Below, one piece after another: positions 17,942 through 26,389 of a DNA stretch of 48,171 bases. Every line of letters begins with the position of its first letter. Position 1 is the first letter of the stretch. The notes beneath the pieces are model-generated. The model was not told the DNA's origin, ran no database searches, and worked only from the letters and a program-made list of their open reading frames with translations. Source of the stretch: JAHJQQ01 sp964458835 (lineage in GTDB: Bacteria > Pseudomonadota > Gammaproteobacteria > Thiohalobacterales > Thiohalobacteraceae). A program made the translations under genes and the position numbers. Location of the stretch: assembly GCA_964458835.1 (NCBI GenBank), contig CAYWKV010000007.1, forward strand, positions 1 through 48,171, in the 5' to 3' direction.

Positions 17942-18964
17942 ATGCTTCGGAACCACGTAAAAAATCTGATTGCTGAACTTCTGTACCGCTCCGGTCTCTC
18001 CGGACTGCTGATACGAGGGATGTTCAGAAACCGGGCGGCCGTTCTTACGTACCATCGAGTGCTGCCGTCCGTGGAGCGAGCATCGAGCTTCTCCCATGCA
18101 GCCATCATGGTCGAACCTGCCATCTTCGAACGCCACCTTGTGGTGCTTGCTCGTTATTTCGACTGTCTGACACTTGACGAGCTCGGTGCCAGGACGCTGT
18201 CTGGCAGGCGATCAGCCAAACCGGGCTGCCTGATCACTTTCGATGATGCCTGGCAGGATAATTATGTTCACGCCTTCGGCATTCTGAAGAAGTGGCGCGT
18301 GCCGGCGGTCGTTTTCGTGCCTACAGACTACATCGGAACGGAACGCCTGTTCTGGCAGGAGCGGCTCGGCCATCTCGTTGAACAGATCTGCAGCGGGAAG
18401 CCGGCCGATGCGGCACATATATTGAGAGACTACGGCTGGGCGCATCTTGCAGAAATGCCGCTCCACCAGCGCAGAGACGCGATCAAGGATTCCATACGTG
18501 CGATCAAACACAAAACCTACGATGAGATCGATAGAATGATCGCCAAGCTGACAGCAGTCTTGGATCCTGTTATGCCCGACCACGGGCCGGACCGATACCT
18601 GTCAGTGGCGCAGATGCGGGAGATGATGGGGTCCGGAATCAGCTTCCAGTCGCACGGCTGTTCGCATCGCATATTGTCGCGGTTGAGCGCGGAGGAACTG
18701 GAGCAGGAACTGCGCCGGTCGCGCCATTGGCTGCAAGAGCAGCTGGGCTCCGAGCCGACAGCACTGGCCTACCCTAATGGTGATCACGATCCTGCCGTCT
18801 TGAGCGGGGCTCAGCGGACCGGTTATTCACTCGCCTTTACGACGGTGCCCGGCCGGGTCGATGGCGGCAGTAATCCACTCGCGCTCCGCCGCATCAATAT
18901 CAACGACAATGCGGCCGGCAGCGAGGCCAGGCTGCTGATGACTTTGCTGCTCTCGGGGCGATGA
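17942..18964 (+). CDS. Polysaccharide deacetylase (carbohydrate esterase family 4)
   Basis: A 340-residue NodB-homology protein. LITFDDAW contains the CE4 motif 1 with Asp101 and Asp102 (base and metal ligand), and QSHGCSHR at 236-243 carries the metal-binding histidines His238 and His242. AYPNGDHD is the later family motif. There is no clear signal peptide, so it would act in the cytoplasm or at the inner membrane face. Known CE4 enzymes remove acetyl groups from N-acetylated sugars. The frame is open back to 17801 but the ATG at 17942, 11 bases after the previous stop, is the natural start. A second, DUF3473-type deacetylase is at 25526-26389. Confidence 0.87.
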   Translation: MLRNHVKNLIAELLYRSGLSGLLIRGMFRNRAAVLTYHRVLPSVERASSFSHAAIMVEPAIFERHLVVLARYFDCLTLDELGARTLSGRRSAKPGCLITFDDAWQDNYVHAFGILKKWRVPAVVFVPTDYIGTERLFWQERLGHLVEQICSGKPADAAHILRDYGWAHLAEMPLHQRRDAIKDSIRAIKHKTYDEIDRMIAKLTAVLDPVMPDHGPDRYLSVAQMREMMGSGISFQSHGCSHRILSRLSAEELEQELRRSRHWLQEQLGSEPTALAYPNGDHDPAVLSGAQRTGYSLAFTTVPGRVDGGSNPLALRRININDNAAGSEARLLMTLLLSGR

Positions 18965-18970
18965 TCCCAG

Positions 18971-20179
18971 ATGAGAATCCTGGTTACTGACGGTGACAGC
19001 CGGGCTGCGCTTGCAGTCACTCGCAGCCTCGGGCGGGCCGGGCACGAGGTCGTCGTGGGTTCGAAACGGATCCGCAGCCTGGCGGGCTCGTCCAGGTACT
19101 GTGCCAGCAGGATATGCTACCCCGATCCGGACAGTTACGGGCCTGCATTCCTGGATTTCATCTCTGACTATGTCGCCCATGAAAAGGTCGACGTGCTGTT
19201 GCCGGTCACCGATATTACGACACTGATCATAGGTGCTGGCCGCAACCGCATACCCGAGGCCTGCGTGCTGCCCTTTCCGGATATCGATACCGTCCGGACC
19301 GCGGCCGATAAAGAAGCGACGATGGCACTCGCAGAGAGGCTCGGAGTCGATACGCCTCGCTCGATCACCGTGGAGGCACCGGACGATGCAAACCGGTTCG
19401 GGCCCGGGCTGAGCTTTCCAATCGTGATCAAGCCGTTCAGATCCCGCATAGATACCGGTGCGGGATGGATCTACACCGCGGTGACGTATGCGCATGATGA
19501 GGTGGAGTTGGGTAATGTTTTAAGCTGCCTGGATCCACGGGCTTTCCCGGTGATGCTTCAGGAGAAGGTCATCGGTCCCGGGATCGGGATCTTCATATGT
19601 GCTCATCGCGGCCGCATGTTAGCGGCTTTTTCGCACCGGAGGTTGCGGGAAAAACCACCCTCCGGAGGCGTCAGCGTCCTGCGGGAAAGTATCGCACTGG
19701 ATCCCTTGGCACTGGAGTTCTCGGAGCGCTTGCTGCACGACCTGGGCTGGACCGGGGTCGCGATGGTGGAATTCAAGCAGGACACGAGAGATGGACGCCC
19801 CAAGCTGATGGAGATCAACGGCCGCTTCTGGGGCTCTCTGCAGCTCGCTATCGATGCGGGTGTCGATTTCCCGCGCCTGCTCATCGACAGCCTTGCACAT
19901 CCCGATATGCAGCCCGTCCGTGCTTATCGCGTCGGGGTGAGGACGCGTTGGCTCTGGGGCGATATAGACGCCCTCGTCCTCCGCCTTTTCAGATCGGATG
20001 CGAGCCTCGACCTGCCACCCGGGTTTCCGTCGCGGTGGCGCTACCTGGGAGAGTTCGTCAAGTCATTCAACCCGACTACGCGGCTCGAAGTCGAGCGCCT
20101 TGCCGATCCCGGGCCCGCGTTCTACGAGAGCGCTCAGTGGCTTCGTAACGTGTTCAGGACGCTGTTGCCGTCCGCATGA
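18971..20179 (+). CDS. ATP-grasp ligase-like protein
   Basis: The 402-residue protein has an N-terminal Rossmann-like domain (MRILVTDGDSRAAL) and an ATP-grasp core: FPIVIKPF with the nucleotide-binding lysine, MLQEKVIGPG in the linker, and VAMVEFKQD followed by LMEINGRFWGSLQLA, which supplies the metal-binding Glu and Asn. ATP-grasp ligases form an amide or ester from a carboxylate through an acyl phosphate. In surface polysaccharide loci they may join amino acids to sugars, but the partner cannot be predicted here. It is the last gene of the rightward cassette, six bases after the deacetylase, and its 3' end overlaps the convergent phosphatase gene by 26 bases. Confidence 0.83.
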   Translation: MRILVTDGDSRAALAVTRSLGRAGHEVVVGSKRIRSLAGSSRYCASRICYPDPDSYGPAFLDFISDYVAHEKVDVLLPVTDITTLIIGAGRNRIPEACVLPFPDIDTVRTAADKEATMALAERLGVDTPRSITVEAPDDANRFGPGLSFPIVIKPFRSRIDTGAGWIYTAVTYAHDEVELGNVLSCLDPRAFPVMLQEKVIGPGIGIFICAHRGRMLAAFSHRRLREKPPSGGVSVLRESIALDPLALEFSERLLHDLGWTGVAMVEFKQDTRDGRPKLMEINGRFWGSLQLAIDAGVDFPRLLIDSLAHPDMQPVRAYRVGVRTRWLWGDIDALVLRLFRSDASLDLPPGFPSRWRYLGEFVKSFNPTTRLEVERLADPGPAFYESAQWLRNVFRTLLPSA

Positions 20180-20717
20180 GGCGATCACCGAGGGCTGCGC
20201 AGGCTGCATGGAGCTGGCGCGCGATACGCAATTGCACAGGCGGTGGGCGCTTATAGGGATCCTTTATGAGGATCGGCGTTGCGCCGCTCACGGCACCCAG
20301 CCAGATGCACTTTTCCAGGTGCACATGATAATTCTGATGCATGAGCCTGTAATTGTGGCCATCCATTATCAGGATAAGGTCGGCCCACTCCAGGTCATGC
20401 CGATCAAGGCATCGCGAGCGGTGCGGTGCGAGATCCACGTTGAAAGTCTGTGCGATCCGCTGGAAGCCCTGCTCGACCTCCCTGCCCGCTCGCGGATGGA
20501 AGCCCGCCGATCGTATCTCGAACACGTGCGGCTTCGCGCAGGCGGTCTTAAGACAGGCTTCCACAAACGGGCTCCGGAAGATATTGCCGTAACAGACGAC
20601 CAGTATCCGGTGTACCGGGCGTCCATCCAGCAGCGCGGCCGCGACCGCCCGGGCCCGCAGCCGTGCCAGAGCATAGTCTCGCCATTTGACGAGTTTGCGC
20701 AGCATTGCCGTGATCAT
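20154..20717 (-). CDS. Low-molecular-weight protein tyrosine phosphatase (Wzb-like)
   Basis: The 187-residue protein contains the P-loop VCYGNIFRSP with catalytic Cys42 and Arg48 (C-X5-R) and a KDPY segment that provides the general acid Asp153. Family members dephosphorylate tyrosine kinases of the Wzc type in polysaccharide export systems. Two features are unusual: the common second cysteine of the loop (NICRS) is Phe here, and about 35 residues rich in Arg, Lys and Ala precede the first beta-strand, making it longer than typical 145-160 residue members. An ATG at 20705 would trim four residues. It lies 22 bases downstream of the NAD-synthase-like gene in the same operon. Confidence 0.86.
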   Translation of the reverse strand: MITAMLRKLVKWRDYALARLRARAVAAALLDGRPVHRILVVCYGNIFRSPFVEACLKTACAKPHVFEIRSAGFHPRAGREVEQGFQRIAQTFNVDLAPHRSRCLDRHDLEWADLILIMDGHNYRLMHQNYHVHLEKCIWLGAVSGATPILIKDPYKRPPPVQLRIARQLHAACAALGDRLMRTATAS

Positions 20718-20739
20718 AGCCTCGCGTGCGTTCCGAAGA

Positions 20740-21705
20740 CTATCCCATCAGCACTGGGTTGGCGTGCAGATAGGCTGTCGTCGAACGCTTCTTGCGAATG
20801 TCCTCAAAGACCCATTCCGCCTGTTCCTCGGAAATGCCGATGGCGATGCCCAGCACGGCCGCACTGATCCCGTTGTTCAATGCCCACAGGGCCAGGTCCA
20901 TCTGCTGGTATGGAAGTGCGAAATAGAATTCGTCCTGACCTTGCGGCAGGCTATAGGTGTCGGTGGTGGGTACGGCCGAGGTGATCCCGTCCGGAAGTCC
21001 GAGTGCCCTGGCCATGGCGTAGACCTGTGTCTTGTACAGATGTGCGATGGGTTTGACGTCTGCGGAACCATCGCCATTCTTGACGAAAAATCCCTGATCG
21101 TATTCCAGGCGGTTGGGCGTCCCGACGACGGCATAGTTGAGCCGGTCCGCGTGGAAGTATTCGACGGTCTTGCGAATCCGCTGCTTGTAATTCGTGGCGG
21201 CGACGATCTGCAGATATTCTTTCAAGGGCAGCCGTTTCTCATGAAGGTTGCCGGATGAGTCCTGCACCACCAGCAGAAAGTGATTCACCCCGCCCCGTAT
21301 TCCACCGGAGATGACGATCTTGTTCTTCCAGCCGGCACTGTAGTCCGGAAACACGTTGCGGATGGCCGCATCGCGCCAGTCGTAGCAGCCGATCGCCTCC
21401 AGCGCGGGCGCGATATCGTGCAACGTGTATTCAATCCCAAGGTGTTCGGCGAGAGCGCGGCCACGCGCACTGCTGGATGACGACGAGTCGCGTTCTGGAA
21501 GCAGCAGGCCGAACACCTTCTTTGCGCCGAGAGCCCGTACCGCCAGCGCCGCGCAGACCGAGCTGTCGATCCCACCGGACATGGCGACGACGAGGCCACG
21601 CCGATGCAAGATATCGCGCAGCGCGGCCCGGATGCCAGCCCCGATGCGGTCGGCCTCGGCCAGGTAATCCATATCGAATACGGTTGTGTTGATGGCTTTG
21701 TTCAT
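20740..21705 (-). CDS. NAD synthase-like (NadE family) ATP-dependent amidating enzyme
   Basis: The 321-residue protein has the N-type ATP pyrophosphatase loop SGGIDSS at 43-49, a serine-rich LLPERDSSSSSS segment, the NYKQRIR region, and GTPNRLEYDQGFFVKNGDGSADVKPIAHLYKTQVY, which is close to the substrate-binding block of NadE. It lacks the glutaminase domain of glutamine-dependent NAD synthases. True NAD synthase activity is possible. Its place between acyl-CoA ligase and tyrosine phosphatase inside an EPS operon instead suggests amidation of a sugar or acid precursor, which is inference. It follows the ligase by 16 bases. Checking for another nadE elsewhere in the genome would be informative. 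Confidence 0.83.
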   Translation of the reverse strand: MNKAINTTVFDMDYLAEADRIGAGIRAALRDILHRRGLVVAMSGGIDSSVCAALAVRALGAKKVFGLLLPERDSSSSSSARGRALAEHLGIEYTLHDIAPALEAIGCYDWRDAAIRNVFPDYSAGWKNKIVISGGIRGGVNHFLLVVQDSSGNLHEKRLPLKEYLQIVAATNYKQRIRKTVEYFHADRLNYAVVGTPNRLEYDQGFFVKNGDGSADVKPIAHLYKTQVYAMARALGLPDGITSAVPTTDTYSLPQGQDEFYFALPYQQMDLALWALNNGISAAVLGIAIGISEEQAEWVFEDIRKKRSTTAYLHANPVLMG

Positions 21706-21721
21706 GACGTGTTATCCCATC

Positions 21722-23245
21722 CTACTGGAGCTTGAAGCGCTGCACTTTGCCGGAGGGTGTTCGGGGCAGCGACTCTGAAAATTCAATGAGTTTCGGTATC
21801 TTGTAGTTGGCCAGATTGTCTCTGCAATGGCGCTGTATGGCTCTTGAGTCCAATGCGCTTCCGGGCTTGGGTACGACGATGAGCTTTATCGCCTGACCGA
21901 GCATGGGGTCTGGAACACCGACGGCTACCGTCTCCGCCACGCCGTCGAGCTCCAGAACGACTTCCTCGATCTCCTTTGGGCTGATGCGATGCGCGCCGCT
22001 CTTGATCATGTCGGTGGCGCGACCAACGATGTACAGGTATCCGTCGTCATCGCGATAGGCGACGTCCCCGGTATGCAGCCAGGCGTCGCGGAGCACTTTC
22101 CGCGTGGTCTCGGGATCCTTCCAGTAGCCATGCATGATGTTCCGGCCGTGGGCACAGAGTTCGCCTGCGACGTTCGGCGCGAGTTCCTGATCATCCGGGC
22201 CGCGGATTTCGATGCGGACGCCGGGTATGGCGATACCGATCGACCCGAGTTTTTCGAACAGCTTTTCGGGTGGCAGATAGGCGAGCCTGGCACTGGCCTC
22301 GGTCTGGCCATACATGACGAAAAAACGGACGTTTGGCAGTAGCGATGTCAATCTCTGAACGTCCGCCGGAGCCATAGGTCCACCCGCCTGGGTCATATAG
22401 CGCAGGCTCGAGAGGTCGTACTGCGCGAGATTGACACGATTCAACAGAATGCTGTAGGTGGATGGAACCCCGGAGAATCCTGTTACCCGTTCCTCGGCCA
22501 TGCGGCTCAGAACCTGTGCGGGATAGAGCATGGATTTTTCCAGTACGATGCGCCCCCCGGCGGCCAGATGAGTATGGAGAATGGAATTGCCATAGGAATA
22601 GAAGAACGGCAGCACATTGACGATGCTGTCATCGGGCCTGAGTTCCAGGTACCGGAGGATGGACAGGGTGTTGCTGCTGAGATTGCCGTGCGTGAGGGTG
22701 ACGCCCTTCGGATTACCCGTCGTTCCGGAGGTGTATATGATCGCGGCGAGTCCCTCCTCAGGCAGATCTCCGGGGTGCTGCGGCGCAGGCGGAGTGGCCG
22801 CTGCCTGAGACCAGGTGTATCGATTGCGATCGGACACCGCATTCAGACCCAATGCGACGATCGGCAGCGCGGCATCCACACGCTCCAGGATCGCGGCATA
22901 TTCCGGATGATTGGCATCCGCGATGAGGAGCCTGGCATCCGAATGACGCACCCAGGCGTCGATGTCGCGCGCCTTCGTAGCCGTGTTCAGAGCCACGACC
23001 ACTCCACCGTTTAAGAGGACAGCGTAATAGGCCGCGACGTAGTCTGCGGAATTCTCCAGAAACAAGGCGACACGGTCACCCTTGCCGATCTCCAGTTCCG
23101 CCAGAAAGCCCGCGACGGCGCTGACCTGCCCCCACAGTGCCGCATAGCTCACTCGCCGGTTACCGTCGACGATAGCGACGGCGTCCGGCCGCTCCTCCAC
23201 GGAACGCAGGAGCAATGCAGGCAGGGATGCGCAGGCCACAGCCAT
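21722..23245 (-). CDS. Acyl-CoA ligase (AMP-forming), exosortase A system-associated type
   Basis: A 507-residue member of the ANL adenylating superfamily. The P-loop IIYTSGTTGNPKGVTL occupies about 169-184, YGQTEASARLAYL is the A5-type motif, LHTGDVAYRDDDGYLYIVGRATDMIKSGAHRISPKEIEE spans the hinge, and the C-terminal TPSGKVQRFK supplies Lys500. It probably activates a carboxylic acid and loads it onto the acyl carrier protein encoded immediately upstream; the two genes overlap as TGATG. This matches the ligase found with exosortase A loci (TIGR03098-type). A PLP-dependent decarboxylase that often accompanies this ligase is not present in the window. The acid is unknown. Confidence 0.88.
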   Translation of the reverse strand: MAVACASLPALLLRSVEERPDAVAIVDGNRRVSYAALWGQVSAVAGFLAELEIGKGDRVALFLENSADYVAAYYAVLLNGGVVVALNTATKARDIDAWVRHSDARLLIADANHPEYAAILERVDAALPIVALGLNAVSDRNRYTWSQAAATPPAPQHPGDLPEEGLAAIIYTSGTTGNPKGVTLTHGNLSSNTLSILRYLELRPDDSIVNVLPFFYSYGNSILHTHLAAGGRIVLEKSMLYPAQVLSRMAEERVTGFSGVPSTYSILLNRVNLAQYDLSSLRYMTQAGGPMAPADVQRLTSLLPNVRFFVMYGQTEASARLAYLPPEKLFEKLGSIGIAIPGVRIEIRGPDDQELAPNVAGELCAHGRNIMHGYWKDPETTRKVLRDAWLHTGDVAYRDDDGYLYIVGRATDMIKSGAHRISPKEIEEVVLELDGVAETVAVGVPDPMLGQAIKLIVVPKPGSALDSRAIQRHCRDNLANYKIPKLIEFSESLPRTPSGKVQRFKLQ

Positions 23246-23496
23246 CAGGCCGCGCCCCCTTTGCGCGCCAGGAAAGCCGAAATGCGGTTCACGGAATCCA
23301 GGTTGTCCGGGATCATCTCATCGTCCTGCACCTTGATGCCGAATTCGTCTTCGAGGAAGTAAATGACCTCCAGCATTCCGGTCGAATCCAGAATGTTCTT
23401 CTGCAGAAACGAATCATCGCTTCCCAGCATGCTCTGATCATCCGTGAAAAGATAATTCTCCAGGATGTAAGTTCTAATCTTGTTCTCAACAGACAT
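23245..23496 (-). CDS. Acyl carrier protein
   Basis: An 83-residue acidic protein with the phosphopantetheine site LDSTGMLEVI, where Ser38 would carry the prosthetic arm, and a helix III region ending FGIKVQDDEM. It is a stand-alone carrier, probably charged by the adjacent acyl-CoA ligase and supplying acyl groups for glycan decoration. The open frame extends to 23568, but the ATG at 23496 has GAGG six bases upstream and starts exactly at the conserved N-terminal helix. The first 11 bases overlap the end of the amidotransferase gene; the last base overlaps the ligase start. Confidence 0.9.
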   Translation of the reverse strand: MSVENKIRTYILENYLFTDDQSMLGSDDSFLQKNILDSTGMLEVIYFLEDEFGIKVQDDEMIPDNLDSVNRISAFLARKGGAA

Positions 23497-25483
23497 GAGT
23501 CGCCTCGTTCGGATTGCCTTCGGTTTTCGTCGCCAGACGATTGGCGCGCTTGTGTACATTGTCGGCATAGCCGTCGATATAAAGATGATGCAGAGCCTGG
23601 GTCGACAGAATACCGACGAATGCCATATTGTCCTTCGTACTGGTGGCCCTGCCGGCTTTCACCTTCTTGTGCAAAAGAGATACCTTCTGTGCATCGAAGC
23701 AGCCGACACGATGAACATAGTCGGGATCTAGGAGCTGCTCCGCATAGCTGGCGCTGTCCGGATTGCGGAAACTCTCGGCGTCCGGCGCACGATAGGGATG
23801 CTTGTGGCGTTCGAGGATGGTGCGCGGGATGCTGCCAGACATGGCGCGCTTCAGGAGATATTTCTCCTCGAGCACTTTCATCTTGAGTCGCGGATCAAGC
23901 CGGTTGGCAAATTCGATCACTCGATGATCCAGGTATGGGAATCGACCCTCGACAGAGTTCTGCATCAGCATCCGATCTCCCTGTGACGACAGAAGGTAGC
24001 CCGACATGAGCGTCTTGGACTCGATGTATTGAGCGCGATTGAAATAGCTCCATCGGCCGATATCGTTGGGGAGCAGACCCGACACCGCCGCGTAAGGATC
24101 CTCTCTCAGGCTGTCGTTCATGTCGCTTGAATAGAACGCCTTGCACTTGGCGGTGGTGATCCAGCGGGGGAGATGGGAGAAATAGGCAAGATCCGGATTG
24201 TCCAGCCCCACCCCAAAGAACGATTCCAGGTATGCCTGCCCCTGCGTCTTGGAAAAATCGAGATAGGGATACAATCGCTTAAGCAGCGTGGGCCTCAGCT
24301 GCGAACCGGGATGACTCGCCCAGAACCGGCGTATCTTGGCCTCCTTGAAAATGTCGTAGCCGCCAAGCACTTCGTCCGCACCTTCCCCGGTAAGCACGAC
24401 CTTGTAACCTTGCGAGCGCACCAGGCCCGACAGGATTCCCATGGGCACGGGCGCGGTTCGCAGGATCGGGGATTCGATGTGCCAGATGGCATTCACGAAT
24501 CCGGCGGCGACGTCGTCCGGGACGCACGTGATACGACTGTGCTCCACCGCCAATTGCTTGGACATTTCATCCTGATACAAACGCTCGTCGAGTTTGCTGT
24601 CGGGGAAGGTGATCGAAAAGGTGTGCAGCCGTATGCCGGCCATTCCCGCGATCAGGCTGACCAACACCGATGAATCCAGCCCACCCGATAGATAGGCCCC
24701 GACGGGCACGTCGGATCGGAGGCGGATCAAGGTTGCATCGAGCAACAGCTCGCGCAGCTGCCGCGCCAATTCGGCTTCATTTCCGGCGTGATACTCGTCG
24801 GGCCGACAGAATATCCAGTCCCAATACCGACGCTTTGTGCAGTGTCCGTTTTCCACCACCATCATTTCGCCAGGTGCCAGTGTTTCAACACCATCGAACG
24901 CGGTCCTGGGTGGGATAGCGGACCAGAACGTCATGATCTGGTCCAAGGCGATCCGGTCGAGTTCCGGCACCTGCCCCGTGCCGGCGAAAATGGACTTCAT
25001 CTCGGAGGCGAAATACAGCCGGCCATCGCGTTCCGCATAGAACAAGGGGAGGATCCCCGGCCGGTCACGGATCAGCAGCAGGCGTTTTCTGGGAATATCC
25101 TGCAGGGCGATCGCGAACTGGCCGTTGAGGTGCTGCACGAAGTCGTCGCCATACTCCTCATACAGGTGGACGATTACCTCCGTATCGGTATGTGTGTAGA
25201 ACTGATGACCTTTGGCTTCCAGGAGCTTCCGCAGTTCGATGTAGTTGAATATCTCGCCGTTGAAGACTACCCATACCGTCCGGTCTTCGTTGTGGATTGG
25301 TTGATGGCCGCTGTCAAGATCGATGATGCTCAACCGCGTATGCGCCAGTCCGAAGCCGTTTCCCCGCACCATCCCGTGATCATCGGGACCGCGGTGCTCA
25401 AGCATGGCGGCCATGCGCGAGAGTGCCTGCTCCGGGATCGGCGCGGCAGATGACAGGTTGACGATTCCGGCGATTCCGCACAT
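23486..25483 (-). CDS. XrtA/PEP-CTERM system amidotransferase (asparagine synthase-like)
   Basis: The 665-residue protein starts MCGIAGIV, giving an N-terminal Cys nucleophile, with RGPDDHG (31-37) and NGEIFNY (75-81) in the glutaminase domain and SGGLDSS at 266-272 in the synthase domain. GEGADEVLGGYDIFKEAK is the family C-terminal ATP-site motif. It corresponds to the amidotransferase usually found in exosortase A-type EPS loci (TIGR03108-type), whose acceptor is unproven; amidation of a uronic acid or peptide-like decoration is inferred. It lies 42 bases after the DUF3473 deacetylase gene and overlaps the carrier protein gene, so it bridges export core and acyl module. It differs substantially from the AsnB at 893-2743. 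Confidence 0.9.
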   Translation of the reverse strand: MCGIAGIVNLSSAAPIPEQALSRMAAMLEHRGPDDHGMVRGNGFGLAHTRLSIIDLDSGHQPIHNEDRTVWVVFNGEIFNYIELRKLLEAKGHQFYTHTDTEVIVHLYEEYGDDFVQHLNGQFAIALQDIPRKRLLLIRDRPGILPLFYAERDGRLYFASEMKSIFAGTGQVPELDRIALDQIMTFWSAIPPRTAFDGVETLAPGEMMVVENGHCTKRRYWDWIFCRPDEYHAGNEAELARQLRELLLDATLIRLRSDVPVGAYLSGGLDSSVLVSLIAGMAGIRLHTFSITFPDSKLDERLYQDEMSKQLAVEHSRITCVPDDVAAGFVNAIWHIESPILRTAPVPMGILSGLVRSQGYKVVLTGEGADEVLGGYDIFKEAKIRRFWASHPGSQLRPTLLKRLYPYLDFSKTQGQAYLESFFGVGLDNPDLAYFSHLPRWITTAKCKAFYSSDMNDSLREDPYAAVSGLLPNDIGRWSYFNRAQYIESKTLMSGYLLSSQGDRMLMQNSVEGRFPYLDHRVIEFANRLDPRLKMKVLEEKYLLKRAMSGSIPRTILERHKHPYRAPDAESFRNPDSASYAEQLLDPDYVHRVGCFDAQKVSLLHKKVKAGRATSTKDNMAFVGILSTQALHHLYIDGYADNVHKRANRLATKTEGNPNEATHVC
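23503..23506 (-). promoter_or_regulatory. Ribosome binding site GAGG for the acyl carrier protein
   Basis: GAGG on the minus strand, six to seven bases ahead of the ATG at 23496 and inside the end of the upstream amidotransferase gene. It selects this start over the earlier one at 23568. Confidence 0.55.
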
Positions 25484-25525
25484 GGCTTCAAGGACGATTT
25501 CGCGACGTGATGGCTCGACTCTGCG

Positions 25526-26389
25526 TCAGATGCACGGTTGTAAAGAAAGCAGTCCGAGGTCCGCCAGGACGTTCCTGGCCGGCCCGAACCTGAAATCCGC
25601 CAACAGTGCCTTCAGACGCGTCTCACAACGATCGAGATTGTTGTAGTGTCTGAATTTCGAGAACCAGGTCCCATCGAGTCTCGGCTGATCGACGTCGATC
25701 TCCCAGGGGTGCAGGTAGAAAATGAACGGGGCGCGATTGCGGTCATTGATCCACTTGAGTCCGCTTCTGGTCAGCCAGTACGGGAAGAGCCGGAAATATC
25801 CCCCTCCTCCAAGCGGCAGTTTCACTATCCGAAGATCAAGCGCCGTCACTGGGAATTCGATAAGTTCGGCGCCCTTCGGTGTGATCTCCTTGTGAGGCAA
25901 CGGCTCCGCATCCGGGATTCCGTAGCGGTCATGGTGGATCGGAAAGATACTCGAATCGTACGCGAACCCACACTCGTGCAGGATGTCCAGCGCCCACAGC
26001 GACTTCCTCGTGATGGAGTAACTCGCCGCGCGGTAGCCCAGTACGACTGCTTGGGCCTGGTCCTCGAGCAATCGCTTGGAATCAAGCGTCTCACGTCGGA
26101 ATTCAGCCGGATCCTGTTTGTATATCAGCCGATGGCTGTAGCCGTGGCAGGCGACCTCATGTCCCTGAGCGACGATCTCACGGACGATTTTCGGATGTCG
26201 CGCCGCTACCCAGCCGAGTACGAAGAACGTGGCCTTGACGCCGGCCTCGGAAAACAGCTCCAGGATTCGGTAGGTATTTCTCTCGACGCGGCTCTCGTGC
26301 CTGTCCCAGTCGGCATATTCGACCATATTCGAGAACGCCGACACCTGGTAGTAATCCTCCACGTCGACCGTCAGTGCGTTGGTTATCAT
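25526..26389 (-). CDS. XrtA system polysaccharide deacetylase (DUF3473 type)
   Basis: A 287-residue CE4-like protein. It starts almost directly with the motif LTVDVEDYYQV, where acidic residues 9-12 include the metal-site aspartate, and has CHGYSHRLIY with His82 and His86. The GYRAASYSI and FYLHPWEIDVDQPRL stretches are hallmarks of the DUF3473-containing deacetylases of exosortase A loci (TIGR03006-type). It would deacetylate an N-acetyl sugar of the glycan; there is no signal peptide. Its ATG overlaps the stop of the ATPase gene by four bases, matching the canonical gene order of this system. Confidence 0.92.
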   Translation of the reverse strand: MITNALTVDVEDYYQVSAFSNMVEYADWDRHESRVERNTYRILELFSEAGVKATFFVLGWVAARHPKIVREIVAQGHEVACHGYSHRLIYKQDPAEFRRETLDSKRLLEDQAQAVVLGYRAASYSITRKSLWALDILHECGFAYDSSIFPIHHDRYGIPDAEPLPHKEITPKGAELIEFPVTALDLRIVKLPLGGGGYFRLFPYWLTRSGLKWINDRNRAPFIFYLHPWEIDVDQPRLDGTWFSKFRHYNNLDRCETRLKALLADFRFGPARNVLADLGLLSLQPCI

